This document shows, piece after piece, positions 7,609 to 15,391 of a stretch of 28,177 nt of DNA; within the stretch, counting starts at the first letter, position 1; each line of letters begins with the position of its first letter. The DNA lies in IMG/VR virus record IMGVR_UViG_3300030380_005777, positions 10,398 to 38,574 of that record, one strand, 5' to 3'. This DNA comes from a virus. A program made the position numbers and the translations under genes. The notes below the pieces were generated by a model. It was not told the DNA's origin. It ran no database searches and saw only the letters and a list, made by a program, of their open reading frames with translations.

Positions 7609-8430
7609 ATGAAAATTGAAACCACAAAAACAACACTTAACTTGTTATTTTCAAATGATGAAATAGAAAAAATTAAACAAGAGGGTGTAATGACTATTCG
7701 AAATGCAAATAAAAAACATTTTATAAATGCCATGGTTGATCAGATGATGAACATTTATAAAACAATGCAGGATAGTGAATATGCAAATTTATTTACAAAA
7801 GGGAATACTATAGAAGAGGAAGATACTACTCATGAATACAAAGCTGAATTAAATGTTATTGATAGAATTTTAGAAAATAATAAACATTATACTAACGTTA
7901 TACAGCTTGCAAAGTTTGCTAATTTTAAATGGAAAGGACTTAAGTTATTAAAAGATCCTATGAGTTTAACTATATATCAACAGATGCTGCAGGATATTAA
8001 ACCGAAAACAATATTAGAATTTGGTTCAGGAGAAGGTGGTTCTGCTTCTTGGTTTTCTGACATGACAAAAACATTAGGTTTAGATACAAGAGTTATTACT
8101 GTAGACAATCAGGAGATCCAAGACATACCGAATGTTGAATTTATAAAATTAGATGTTAACAATATAGACTCTCATGAGTTTGAAAAATACGAATCCCCTA
8201 TGATAGTTATTGAAGATTGTCATGTTAATATGCAAGGAATTATTAATAAGGTGTCGCCTATGATGGCTCCTGGTGATTCTTTAGTTATAGAGGATACCAT
8301 AGAACCAGAAAAGTATGATATACTTAAATCTTGTAATTTAACTTCATTTAGTAGAGATAGTAAATATTGTGACTTCTGGGGAAAAAATAATTCTTGGAAC
8401 TACGATTCATTTTTAAGAAAGGAGAAATAG
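7609..8430 (+). CDS. CmcI-like (cephalosporin hydroxylase family) SAM methyltransferase
   Basis: This is a 273-residue protein with a Rossmann-type SAM site: TILEFGSGEGGSA (134-146), an acidic strand end in VITVDN (162-167), and later IEDCH (201-205) and LVIEDT (225-230). This arrangement matches the CmcI / rhamnosyl O-methyltransferase family, which despite the name 'cephalosporin hydroxylase' is mostly found as sugar O-methyltransferases in polysaccharide clusters. It stands upstream of two glycosyltransferases, which supports methylation of a glycan. The N-terminal 110 residues are a helical extension. No ribosome site is seen; the start lies two bases after the previous stop. Confidence 0.75.
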   Translation: MKIETTKTTLNLLFSNDEIEKIKQEGVMTIRNANKKHFINAMVDQMMNIYKTMQDSEYANLFTKGNTIEEEDTTHEYKAELNVIDRILENNKHYTNVIQLAKFANFKWKGLKLLKDPMSLTIYQQMLQDIKPKTILEFGSGEGGSASWFSDMTKTLGLDTRVITVDNQEIQDIPNVEFIKLDVNNIDSHEFEKYESPMIVIEDCHVNMQGIINKVSPMMAPGDSLVIEDTIEPEKYDILKSCNLTSFSRDSKYCDFWGKNNSWNYDSFLRKEK

Positions 8431-8431
8431 T

Positions 8432-8635
8432 ATGACTTTAAGAAAAATACCAGCTGAAGCTAAAGAAATAATTAAACATAAAAGAACAGGAAAAGTTTAT
8501 GATAGCAAAGCTGATTTTGACGCTGATGTTGCTGATCCCAACACTGATACTACTGCTGATGATTTTAGACAAGACTTGGAAATCAAAGTTACGAAAGTAT
8601 CTATGGAAAGTCTAACTAAGGATAATGATAGCTAA
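8432..8635 (+). CDS. Small acidic phage protein
   Basis: This is a 67-residue protein behind a strong AAAGGAG ribosome site at the end of the methyltransferase gene. It begins MTLRKIPAEAKEIIKHKRTG, then reads VYDSKADFDADVADPN followed by a Thr/Asp-rich stretch. The first half is basic and the rest acidic. I recall similar short genes among marine phages, without function. Its last eleven bases overlap the next gene. Confidence 0.7.
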   Translation: MTLRKIPAEAKEIIKHKRTGKVYDSKADFDADVADPNTDTTADDFRQDLEIKVTKVSMESLTKDNDS

Positions 8636-9137
8636 GCAGGTTGAAGATTTTATTCCTAGGTTAGATTTTATTTTACCTGAATTAAAAAAGATTAAATTGT
8701 ACGATCAGGAGTCTCTTAATTCTTTAAGAGGAACTACTGAGACATTTCCAGGCTTCAGAAGCTTACCATTGGTTGAAACAAATCCTTTTTTATTTGAATA
8801 CATTAATTTTTTGATGTTTTTTAATAGGTTGATCAAGCCAGAGGAAGTTAAATTTATTACCCATTTTATACAGCTAAGACTAGAAGAAGATAACAAAAAA
8901 GAATTTATACATAGAGATTTTTATGAACTCGCTTCTTTAGTATATTTGTCAGAAACAAATTTAAATTCTGGGACACGTTTATATGATATTAACAAAAATA
9001 TTATTAATGATTTTAAGTTTGTAAAAAATAGATTAATAATGTATTCTGGCATTTATTTACATATGGGTTATGGACATCATGGTACAGACATTGAAAATGG
9101 TAGACTTACCCTAAACAGTTTTATAACATTAAAATAA
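8625..9137 (+). CDS. Fourth oxygenase-like protein (2OG-Fe(II), DUF6445-like)
   Basis: This is a 170-residue protein. FIHRDFYELASLVYLSE (95-110) gives the HxD pair H96/D98. NRLIMYSGIYLHMGYGHHG provides candidate distal ligands (H146, or H151/H152), and R160 in ENGRLTLNSF may bind the cosubstrate. The sequence 'H.D......VYLS...N...GTRLYD....RL..Y.G..LH' resembles the uncharacterised 2OG-type family DUF6445 (name from memory). An AAGGA ribosome site precedes the ATG. The stop overlaps the next ATG (TAATG), linking it to the glycosyltransferase. The substrate is unknown; its position suggests a glycan or a virion protein. Confidence 0.65.
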   Translation: MIAKQVEDFIPRLDFILPELKKIKLYDQESLNSLRGTTETFPGFRSLPLVETNPFLFEYINFLMFFNRLIKPEEVKFITHFIQLRLEEDNKKEFIHRDFYELASLVYLSETNLNSGTRLYDINKNIINDFKFVKNRLIMYSGIYLHMGYGHHGTDIENGRLTLNSFITLK

Positions 9138-10072
9138 TGAATCCTAGAGGTGCAACAGAAATTCAAATGGAAATGCTTCATAAGCATGTATCCAAAGATT
9201 TGCTAGACAAAGTACAAATATGTACATCAATACCTGGTAAAGTTCCATTAGACCCTAATAAAGTAAATATCTTATGGCAAAAAAATTCTTGGGATCAACC
9301 TAATCTTCAAGCTTTTTTCGGAAACAAAGAAAGGCATAAAGAATATGATTGGTACGTATTTAATAGTCATTGGAACTATGAGAAGTTTAGATATTTTTTT
9401 GATATTCCAACAGAAAAATCATTAGTAATTAAAAACGGTATTGATTCTTTTCCACAAAGAAAAGTATATAAAAAAGGTGACCCTATAAAATTAATCCATC
9501 ATTGCACTCCATGGAGAGGCTTAAACCTTGTACTGAGGGCCATGCAAGAAATAAAAGATCCTAATATTACTTTAGATGTTTACAGCTCCACACAAGTTTA
9601 TGGAGATAACTTTAAAAATAACAATGATGAACAATTCAAACCTTTGTATGACCAGGCAGAGAAATTACCAAATGTAAATTATATTGGCTACAAACCAAAT
9701 GAGTATATAAGAGAGGTGATGCCAAGTTATGATATGTTTGTTTACCCAAGCATATTTGAGGAAACCTCTTGTGTGTCAGCATTAGAAGCCCTAGCAGCAG
9801 GAGTTCATGTAATTACAAACAACTTTGGTGCTTTATATGAAACATGTGCTGAATGGCCTGTATATATTACATACAGTAAAAATTACAACAGCATGGCAAG
9901 AGATACTGCAGCAGCAATACAAATGGCAGCAACTTACTTACATACAGATTACATACAAGACCATTTAGAGGAACAACAAAAATTTTATAAAAGATTTTAT
10001 AATTGGGACAAAAAAGGTCATGAGTGGTCTGGCTTTTTGGAAGGGGCTATAAATGAAAGAAACAATAAATAA
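9137..10072 (+). CDS. GT-B glycosyltransferase, family 4-like
   Basis: This is a 311-residue protein with a typical GT4 C-terminal half. KLIHHCTPWRGLNLVLRAM (118-136) is the start of the second Rossmann domain, PNVNYIGYKPN lies at about 178-188, and EETSCVSALEALAAG carries the EX7E donor-site motif (E209 and E217). The N-terminal domain is short: it lacks the usual long acceptor domain and begins with GATEIQMEML, which resembles the Gly-rich acceptor loop of GT4 enzymes. It would transfer a nucleotide-activated sugar to a glycan, lipid or protein. It overlaps the following glycosyltransferase by 20 bases. Confidence 0.8.
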   Translation: MNPRGATEIQMEMLHKHVSKDLLDKVQICTSIPGKVPLDPNKVNILWQKNSWDQPNLQAFFGNKERHKEYDWYVFNSHWNYEKFRYFFDIPTEKSLVIKNGIDSFPQRKVYKKGDPIKLIHHCTPWRGLNLVLRAMQEIKDPNITLDVYSSTQVYGDNFKNNNDEQFKPLYDQAEKLPNVNYIGYKPNEYIREVMPSYDMFVYPSIFEETSCVSALEALAAGVHVITNNFGALYETCAEWPVYITYSKNYNSMARDTAAAIQMAATYLHTDYIQDHLEEQQKFYKRFYNWDKKGHEWSGFLEGAINERNNK

Positions 10073-10916
10073 AGATACTTATCAAACCTTAAAAGAACTT
10101 AAAATACAACCACCTCCTTACGAAAAATCAATAACTCCAATGTGGAAAGAAGAGGTAGAAACAGTAAAACCTTATTCATTATATGTTGCAACACCAGTGC
10201 ATAGCAATGTTTCAATCCATTACACACAAGCATTACTTGAGCTTCAACAATTGTGTATGAAAAAAAAGATAAGAATAACTTTTTCATTATTAAAATCTTC
10301 ATTAGTAACCCAAGGTAGAAACTTATGCGTATCTGGTTTTTTAGCATCTGACTTTACACATTTATTATTTGTAGATTCTGATATTTATATGGAGCCAGAA
10401 TCAATATTAACTATGATAGAAAAAGACAAAGATGTTATTTCAATTCCTTACCCTTTAAAGACAATGATGTGGGATAAACTATATAAAAGAATGGAGAATG
10501 GAGAAATAAAAGGACCAGGAGATATACCAAAAAATTTAAATTGTTACCCAATGAGAGTTGCAAATGCAAAAGATATACAGATTGAAGATGGTGTTATGGA
10601 AGTAACGCACAGTCCAACAGGGTGTATGTTAATTAAAAGAGGTGTTTTTGATAAGATGATAAAGGCTTATCCAAATCATAATATTGTGCAAAAGACTGTT
10701 ATTAATGGTAAATATATAGATAGACCTCATTTATGGAATTTTTTCGATACCTTACATGACCCAGATACTAAATCATATTTAGGTGAAGATTTTGCCTTTT
10801 GTAAGCGTTGGAAGGACATAGGGGGCAAGTGTTACACATATGTCAATGACTCAATCGTACATGTGGGGGAGCATCAATATGAAGGTCGTTTTGCTGATGA
10901 GTTGAAACCGAGGTAG
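10053..10916 (+). CDS. GT-A glycosyltransferase
   Basis: This is a 287-residue protein with features of the GT-A fold. LYVATPVHSNVSIHYTQALL (43-62) opens the nucleotide-binding domain, SSLVTQGRNLCVSGFL (82-97) follows, and the metal-binding DxD is in THLLFVDSDIYM (D108, D110). SPTGCMLIKRGVF and LGEDFAFCKRWKDIGGKCY form the acceptor-side region with an ED pair often used as catalytic base, and HVGEHQYEGRF closes the domain. The start lies inside the preceding GT-B gene behind an AAGGGG ribosome site. The pair probably builds or decorates one glycan. Substrate is unknown. Confidence 0.8.
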   Translation: MKETINKDTYQTLKELKIQPPPYEKSITPMWKEEVETVKPYSLYVATPVHSNVSIHYTQALLELQQLCMKKKIRITFSLLKSSLVTQGRNLCVSGFLASDFTHLLFVDSDIYMEPESILTMIEKDKDVISIPYPLKTMMWDKLYKRMENGEIKGPGDIPKNLNCYPMRVANAKDIQIEDGVMEVTHSPTGCMLIKRGVFDKMIKAYPNHNIVQKTVINGKYIDRPHLWNFFDTLHDPDTKSYLGEDFAFCKRWKDIGGKCYTYVNDSIVHVGEHQYEGRFADELKPR

Positions 10917-10937
10917 TAAAATGGTATTATTTCATAC

Positions 10938-10949
10938 TTAAGATCTTAA
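10938..10949. promoter_or_regulatory. Perfect 12-bp palindrome before the internal-virion gene cluster
   Basis: TTAAGATCTTAA lies in the 49-base gap between the GT-A gene and the next operon, just upstream of the AGGAG ribosome site. It could be an operator or a short transcript hairpin. The same 10-bp core occurs twice more in the window. Chance is not excluded. Confidence 0.25.
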
Positions 10950-10965
10950 AAGGAGAATTTAAATA

Positions 10966-11916
10966 ATGCTAAATCTAATACCCTACGCATTAGCTGCATA
11001 CGGTGGTTATCAAGGATACAAAGGTGCTAAACAACAAGGAGCTTCAGGAATAGGAAGCCTATTAAGAGGAGCTTTGGGTGCCTACGGTGGGTATACAGCA
11101 GGTTCTGCAGGCTTACAAACATTTGCACCAAACGCATATAAATCTTTTGCAGCAACACAACCTGCGTTTTTATCAAGATTCCCAGGCACACCAGGACCTA
11201 ATTTCAATGTACCAGATTCAATAAGTGGTGGAAAAACAGTAGGAGATAAAAGTTTATTAGATTTACTAAAAAAAGGTGGTGACCCAACTGCAGAGTTTTC
11301 TGGAGGAAGAGTAGCTACAGCAATTGGACTAGGAACTTATTTATCTGGAGCATTCGATCCAGGGCCAACTGATATTTTTATGCCAGGTTATAATATGAGT
11401 TATCTAGATTTAAAAGAACAAAGACCTGGATATACTTATATTGATCCAACAACAGGACAAGAAAAAGCATATGAAAAAGTTTATTCACCAGAAGAGGCAG
11501 GACTAGGACAAAGAAGAGTTGGTCCGTATTCATTAAATCAAACAAGATTAAAAACAGGTGGATTAGCAGAAATTAAAAAATTCAATCAAGGTGGTATAAA
11601 TTATTTACCATCAAAAGTTTCCCATGATGAAAATGATGCAAACAATTATGTAAGAGCATCTGGTTATGTGGAGGATGGTGCAGGAGCAGGAGATAAAGAC
11701 GAGGATACAATGTTAGCTCAATTAGCAGACGGAGAGTTTGTAACAAGAGCAGATGGAGTATTAGGTGCTGGGATTTTAGCTGGGGCAAATCCAAAAAGCA
11801 TGAAAGACATGCGAGAAAAAGGTGCTCAATATTTCTATGAACAACAAAAAAGATACAAACGTATTTTTGATTTACTAGAGGATAGAAATGGCGACAGCAA
11901 ACAAAAAATCAATTAA
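10966..11916 (+). CDS. Glycine-rich virion/internal protein
   Basis: This is a 316-residue protein with a strong AAGGAG ribosome site. The first 50 residues are Gly/Ala-rich and weakly hydrophobic with small-residue spacing (YALAAYGGYQGYKGAKQQGA, then GALGAYGGYTAG), like membrane-inserting glycine zippers in phage ejection proteins. The C-terminal 70 residues contain LADGEFVTRADGV (253-265) and a basic helix (QKRYKRIFDLLE). I recall this DGEFV module from the ends of marine phage virion proteins. It overlaps the following gene by 29 bases. An internal virion or DNA-ejection role is likely but not proven. Confidence 0.7.
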   Translation: MLNLIPYALAAYGGYQGYKGAKQQGASGIGSLLRGALGAYGGYTAGSAGLQTFAPNAYKSFAATQPAFLSRFPGTPGPNFNVPDSISGGKTVGDKSLLDLLKKGGDPTAEFSGGRVATAIGLGTYLSGAFDPGPTDIFMPGYNMSYLDLKEQRPGYTYIDPTTGQEKAYEKVYSPEEAGLGQRRVGPYSLNQTRLKTGGLAEIKKFNQGGINYLPSKVSHDENDANNYVRASGYVEDGAGAGDKDEDTMLAQLADGEFVTRADGVLGAGILAGANPKSMKDMREKGAQYFYEQQKRYKRIFDLLEDRNGDSKQKIN

Positions 11917-12352
11917 GCCCCTAGTAAGCATTCTTCCGCTTGAGCCAAAAGATATAGAAAGATTTTGGCCACTAGCAGAGTTTATGGTTTCGGAAGCTTT
12001 AGCTTTCTCTGGTAAGTATGCTGATGCTACTTGGATTATGAATGAGCTAAAAAAAGATGTAATGCAGTGTTGGATTATGTTTGGCTCAGACGAAAGTGAA
12101 GAGAACAAAGTTTTTGGTATTTGTATTGGTAGAATAGGTGTAATGCCAAATTATAACCAATACGAAATTATTATTTGCACAGGTAAGAGAAGAGAACTGT
12201 GGGAAGATAATTTGATTAAGGATGTTACTAATTTTGCTACTGCAAATGAATGTAAAAGATTAAGTATTTTAGCTAGACCCGGTTGGGAAAAAGTTTCTAA
12301 AAAATGGGGCTGGAAAAAGAAACATGTGCAATTAGAAAAATGGATAGGATAA
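11888..12352 (+). CDS. Acetyltransferase-fold protein, gp13-like internal virion candidate
   Basis: This is a 154-residue protein preceded by an AGAGGAT ribosome site. The length and the order helix (FWPLAEFMVSEALAFS), strand (CWIMFG), strand (KVFGICIGRIGVM), strand (YEIIICTG), helix, strand (RLSILARPGW), then an aromatic C-terminus (KKWGWKKKHVQLEKWIG) resemble a GNAT acyltransferase fold. A clear acetyl-CoA-binding R/QxxGxG/A loop is absent (the equivalent reads CTGKRRELWEDN), so enzyme activity is doubtful. Short GNAT-like proteins at this position in podoviruses are usually labelled internal virion protein A (T7 gp13-like). That label is by analogy. Confidence 0.6.
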   Translation: MATANKKSIKPLVSILPLEPKDIERFWPLAEFMVSEALAFSGKYADATWIMNELKKDVMQCWIMFGSDESEENKVFGICIGRIGVMPNYNQYEIIICTGKRRELWEDNLIKDVTNFATANECKRLSILARPGWEKVSKKWGWKKKHVQLEKWIG

Positions 12353-12356
12353 ATAT

Positions 12357-13220
12357 ATGAGTTTTTTAGGTTTAGGAGGAGGCAGATCACAACAACCATC
12401 GACACCGGCCACTCAAACACAATTTGTTAGAGAAGCTCCTGGTATAGAGGAAAGAAAAATTGAGTTGATGGACATTGCAAGACAGGTTGCACAAAAACCT
12501 ATCAACTTGCCAAACTATCAAGTATCTCCTTTAACAGCATTAGAACAAGCAGGTTTAACGGCTTCTGGAACAACAGGTGTTGGAGCAGGAACAGTAAACC
12601 AAGGTATTGCACAAATTCAAGGAGCAGCAGCTCCAATAGGTGCTTCACAAATAGCACAATACTTAAATCCTTACCAAGCTTATGTTACTAATGAAATCGC
12701 AAGACAAGGACAGATGATGCAAAACCAACTTTCAGCACAAGCAGTTCAATCAGGTGCGTTTGGTGGTGGAAGAGAAGGGGTGCAACAAGCAGAATTACAA
12801 AATAGAACTTTAGAAGCTATGGGCAGAGCACAACAACAAGGATTTGGTACTGCTCTGTCAGCTGCACAAAACCAACAACGATTAGGTTTGAGTGCTGGTC
12901 AACAATTATCTAACATTGGAGCTGGACAACAACAGATGGCTCAAGCAGATATAAATCAATTGATGCAAGCAGGTGGTGTTCAAAGACAATTAGCTCAACA
13001 AGTTTTAGATGCTCAAAGACAATCAACATTACAACAACAATATGAACCTTATCAAAGAGCTGAGTTCCTTGCTAACCTTTATGCTTCAGGTCCTAAATCA
13101 TCTTCACAGGTTACGATGGGTACACAGCCATCAACGAGTCCATTAGCTCAAGCTGTAGGAACAGGGCTAGGTGCATTTGCTGCTTACCAAGGATTAAATA
13201 AACCAGCCGGAACAAATTAG
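12357..13220 (+). CDS. Gln/Ala-rich internal virion protein (gp14-like position)
   Basis: This is a 287-residue protein, extremely rich in Gln, Ala and Gly. Recognisable pieces are SFLGLGGGRSQQP at the start, AQYLNPYQAYVTNEIARQ (100-117), QSGAFGGGREGVQQAEL (131-147), long Gln/Ala helices, and a final hydrophobic GTGLGAFAAYQGL. The YLNPYQ...GAFGGxR pattern is one I recall from internal or tail-tube proteins in marine podoviruses. Length and position fit a T7 gp14-like DNA-ejection component. Its TAG stop overlaps the AGGAGG ribosome site of the next gene. Confidence 0.7.
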   Translation: MSFLGLGGGRSQQPSTPATQTQFVREAPGIEERKIELMDIARQVAQKPINLPNYQVSPLTALEQAGLTASGTTGVGAGTVNQGIAQIQGAAAPIGASQIAQYLNPYQAYVTNEIARQGQMMQNQLSAQAVQSGAFGGGREGVQQAELQNRTLEAMGRAQQQGFGTALSAAQNQQRLGLSAGQQLSNIGAGQQQMAQADINQLMQAGGVQRQLAQQVLDAQRQSTLQQQYEPYQRAEFLANLYASGPKSSSQVTMGTQPSTSPLAQAVGTGLGAFAAYQGLNKPAGTN

Positions 13221-13228
13221 GAGGTCTA

Positions 13229-15391
13229 GTGTCTTTAAACAAAGTATTAAATAGACCTATGTTTCGTAAAGAGGCTTTAAAAAAAGGTCATCTAAAAACT
13301 ATTAATGCAAACACAGGTGTTATGGTTGGACAACCAACTACAGCAGCACCTGTTCCAGCTTTACGAAAACCACCTAACTTATTTGAAAGAATGTCAGTTA
13401 GTGGTCCAGTAAGATTTTTAAAATCAGGTATAAATATTCCTACAGTAGGTGGTTACTATGCTGGAGATAAAGTGGCTCAAGCCTTAGGTATTCAAGATCC
13501 TATTGGAAGAACTGCATTTGGTTTAGGAGGATCATATATAGCAACAAAAGCATTACCAGGATTAGCAAGTTTACCTGCTGCTACTTCTATGGCACTTATG
13601 GCAGGACCAGCATATCTAATGTATGCAGGTGACAAAGAGAGAAAAAGAATTGCTAAAATGAGTCCAGAAGAAAGAGCAGCCCATAGACAAAAATCTATGC
13701 AATTTGGAACAGAAGGTTATTTAACTGATGATATGTTTGAAAAACAATTTGGTAAGTTTGTACCAAAACCACCTGAGGAATTTAAACCAAGAAGCTCAGC
13801 AGCTCCTAAAGAAGGACCTGGTTCTGGGAGATTCAATTTTGGTCAGAACAGAAAAAAAGAATTAAAAGCTGAAGGAGATCCATTACTACAGGATGATGTA
13901 ACAACATCTGATGACATAGCTAATTTAGATACAGTACAAGAGAATTCTATTGGTGCAGGTAAACCATCTATTCCTCCAGGAGAAAAAGGTGGACCTGGAT
14001 TTGTTGAAAAAACAGAAAAAGATATGCCAAAAGAGGAGAAGAAAAATATTCAAAACCAAAACACAGCTCAGGGCACTAATGAAATTACCTTAGGAGGTCC
14101 TTCTGATGATCCAGACTTTAATAAAACAATAGCTCTAGCTAAAAAATATCAGGAAGAAGTATTTAAAAATGAGGGTTCACAAGCAGGCTTAGTATTTTTA
14201 GCTAACCTTGCTTCAGGATTATTAACTGGTACTACTAAAAAAGCTGGTGTTGCTGGTGCTATGGAAGTGTTTGGTCAAGCTATTGGACCTGCTGTAAATA
14301 ACTACGCGACAATAAAATTAAAAGAAGGTGAACTAAGAGCAAGTAATAGAGAGGCATCATTGAATGCAGCTCTTGATCATATGAAGTTTGTAAATGATAA
14401 TGCTACAGCAGAAAGACCTGAACAAACTGGTGGTATAGTTCAAATAAGAGGAGCTGATGGTAGACTGAGAAATTACAAAGCTTATCAAATGAAAGACGGC
14501 ACAGTTACTATGGCTGCAGGTGTTGTAGATGGAAGAGAACAATTTGTTCCTATACAACAAGGTGCACCTATAACTGATAGTGCAGGAAATGTAATCGGTA
14601 ACTTCGAAAACTTCTTAGAACAAAAAAATGTTGATAAGAGATTATTTGATATTCAAGATGTTCTAGGTAACAGATACAATGCTTTATCTGTAACAAGAGA
14701 TGTACTTAAAACTTTAGGACAGATGGATGAGTCTGGCGAACAGGTTAAAGCCGGTGCTGCTTTATCTATAGATGCATTTACAAGAAGATTGAGTGGAGTT
14801 GCAAAAGAGGTATTAGGCTTTGAAGTATCAGGAATGTCATTAGATGCTTTAGAAAGAAAAGTAGCTGAATTACAAGCAGATGAATACGCAGCAATCGATA
14901 GAGATCCAAATTTAGATGATGCAGGTAAAGAAGCAGCTAAAAAATTATTAGATAGTAAAAATTTAATTAAACAAGCAAAAGCTAAATTAAATAAAAGAGG
15001 ATTATTATCTGGTCTATCTAGAGAAGAACAAGAAAAACTTGCTGTACAAGAAGTTACATTAACTTATGCACTTGCAAACACATTTAAAGATCAAGACAGA
15101 TTAACTCAACGAGACGTTAATGCTGCAAAAGAAATTGTAAATATTTTCTCACTTACAAGATCTTCAAAAGATGTAAAAGCTTCTATTGAAGCAATTGGTA
15201 GACAATTAGAATCTGATATTAGAAGACAAGAGGCATTATATACAACAGCTGGTGGATTAGAAACGACTCTAAGAGATTTAAGAAGATTGAAAAACTTTGA
15301 AGTATTTGAAGGTGAAGGTGGCGTTGCTTCACAACTTGCAGAAGATTTAAGTGTAGAGGAAATTGAGAACATTATTGAAGGGATAAACTAA
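13229..15391 (+). CDS. Large internal virion protein (720 residues)
   Basis: The GTG start is fixed by a perfect AGGAGG at 13219-13224, four bases ahead. Residues 98-133 form a Gly/Ala-rich hydrophobic stretch (GLGGSYIATKALPGLASLPA, then MALMAGPAYLMYAG). A polar, proline-rich linker lies at about 180-290, and a second Ala/Gly-rich hydrophobic region at about 315-345. The C-terminal half is helical and charged (DKRLFDIQDVLGNRYNALS, TRQRD-like repeats, ESDIRRQEALYTTAGG). No lysozyme or transglycosylase motif was seen. Size, amphipathic segments and position match a gp15-like ejection protein. It ends on the ATG of the next gene (TAATG). Confidence 0.65.
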   Translation: MSLNKVLNRPMFRKEALKKGHLKTINANTGVMVGQPTTAAPVPALRKPPNLFERMSVSGPVRFLKSGINIPTVGGYYAGDKVAQALGIQDPIGRTAFGLGGSYIATKALPGLASLPAATSMALMAGPAYLMYAGDKERKRIAKMSPEERAAHRQKSMQFGTEGYLTDDMFEKQFGKFVPKPPEEFKPRSSAAPKEGPGSGRFNFGQNRKKELKAEGDPLLQDDVTTSDDIANLDTVQENSIGAGKPSIPPGEKGGPGFVEKTEKDMPKEEKKNIQNQNTAQGTNEITLGGPSDDPDFNKTIALAKKYQEEVFKNEGSQAGLVFLANLASGLLTGTTKKAGVAGAMEVFGQAIGPAVNNYATIKLKEGELRASNREASLNAALDHMKFVNDNATAERPEQTGGIVQIRGADGRLRNYKAYQMKDGTVTMAAGVVDGREQFVPIQQGAPITDSAGNVIGNFENFLEQKNVDKRLFDIQDVLGNRYNALSVTRDVLKTLGQMDESGEQVKAGAALSIDAFTRRLSGVAKEVLGFEVSGMSLDALERKVAELQADEYAAIDRDPNLDDAGKEAAKKLLDSKNLIKQAKAKLNKRGLLSGLSREEQEKLAVQEVTLTYALANTFKDQDRLTQRDVNAAKEIVNIFSLTRSSKDVKASIEAIGRQLESDIRRQEALYTTAGGLETTLRDLRRLKNFEVFEGEGGVASQLAEDLSVEEIENIIEGIN

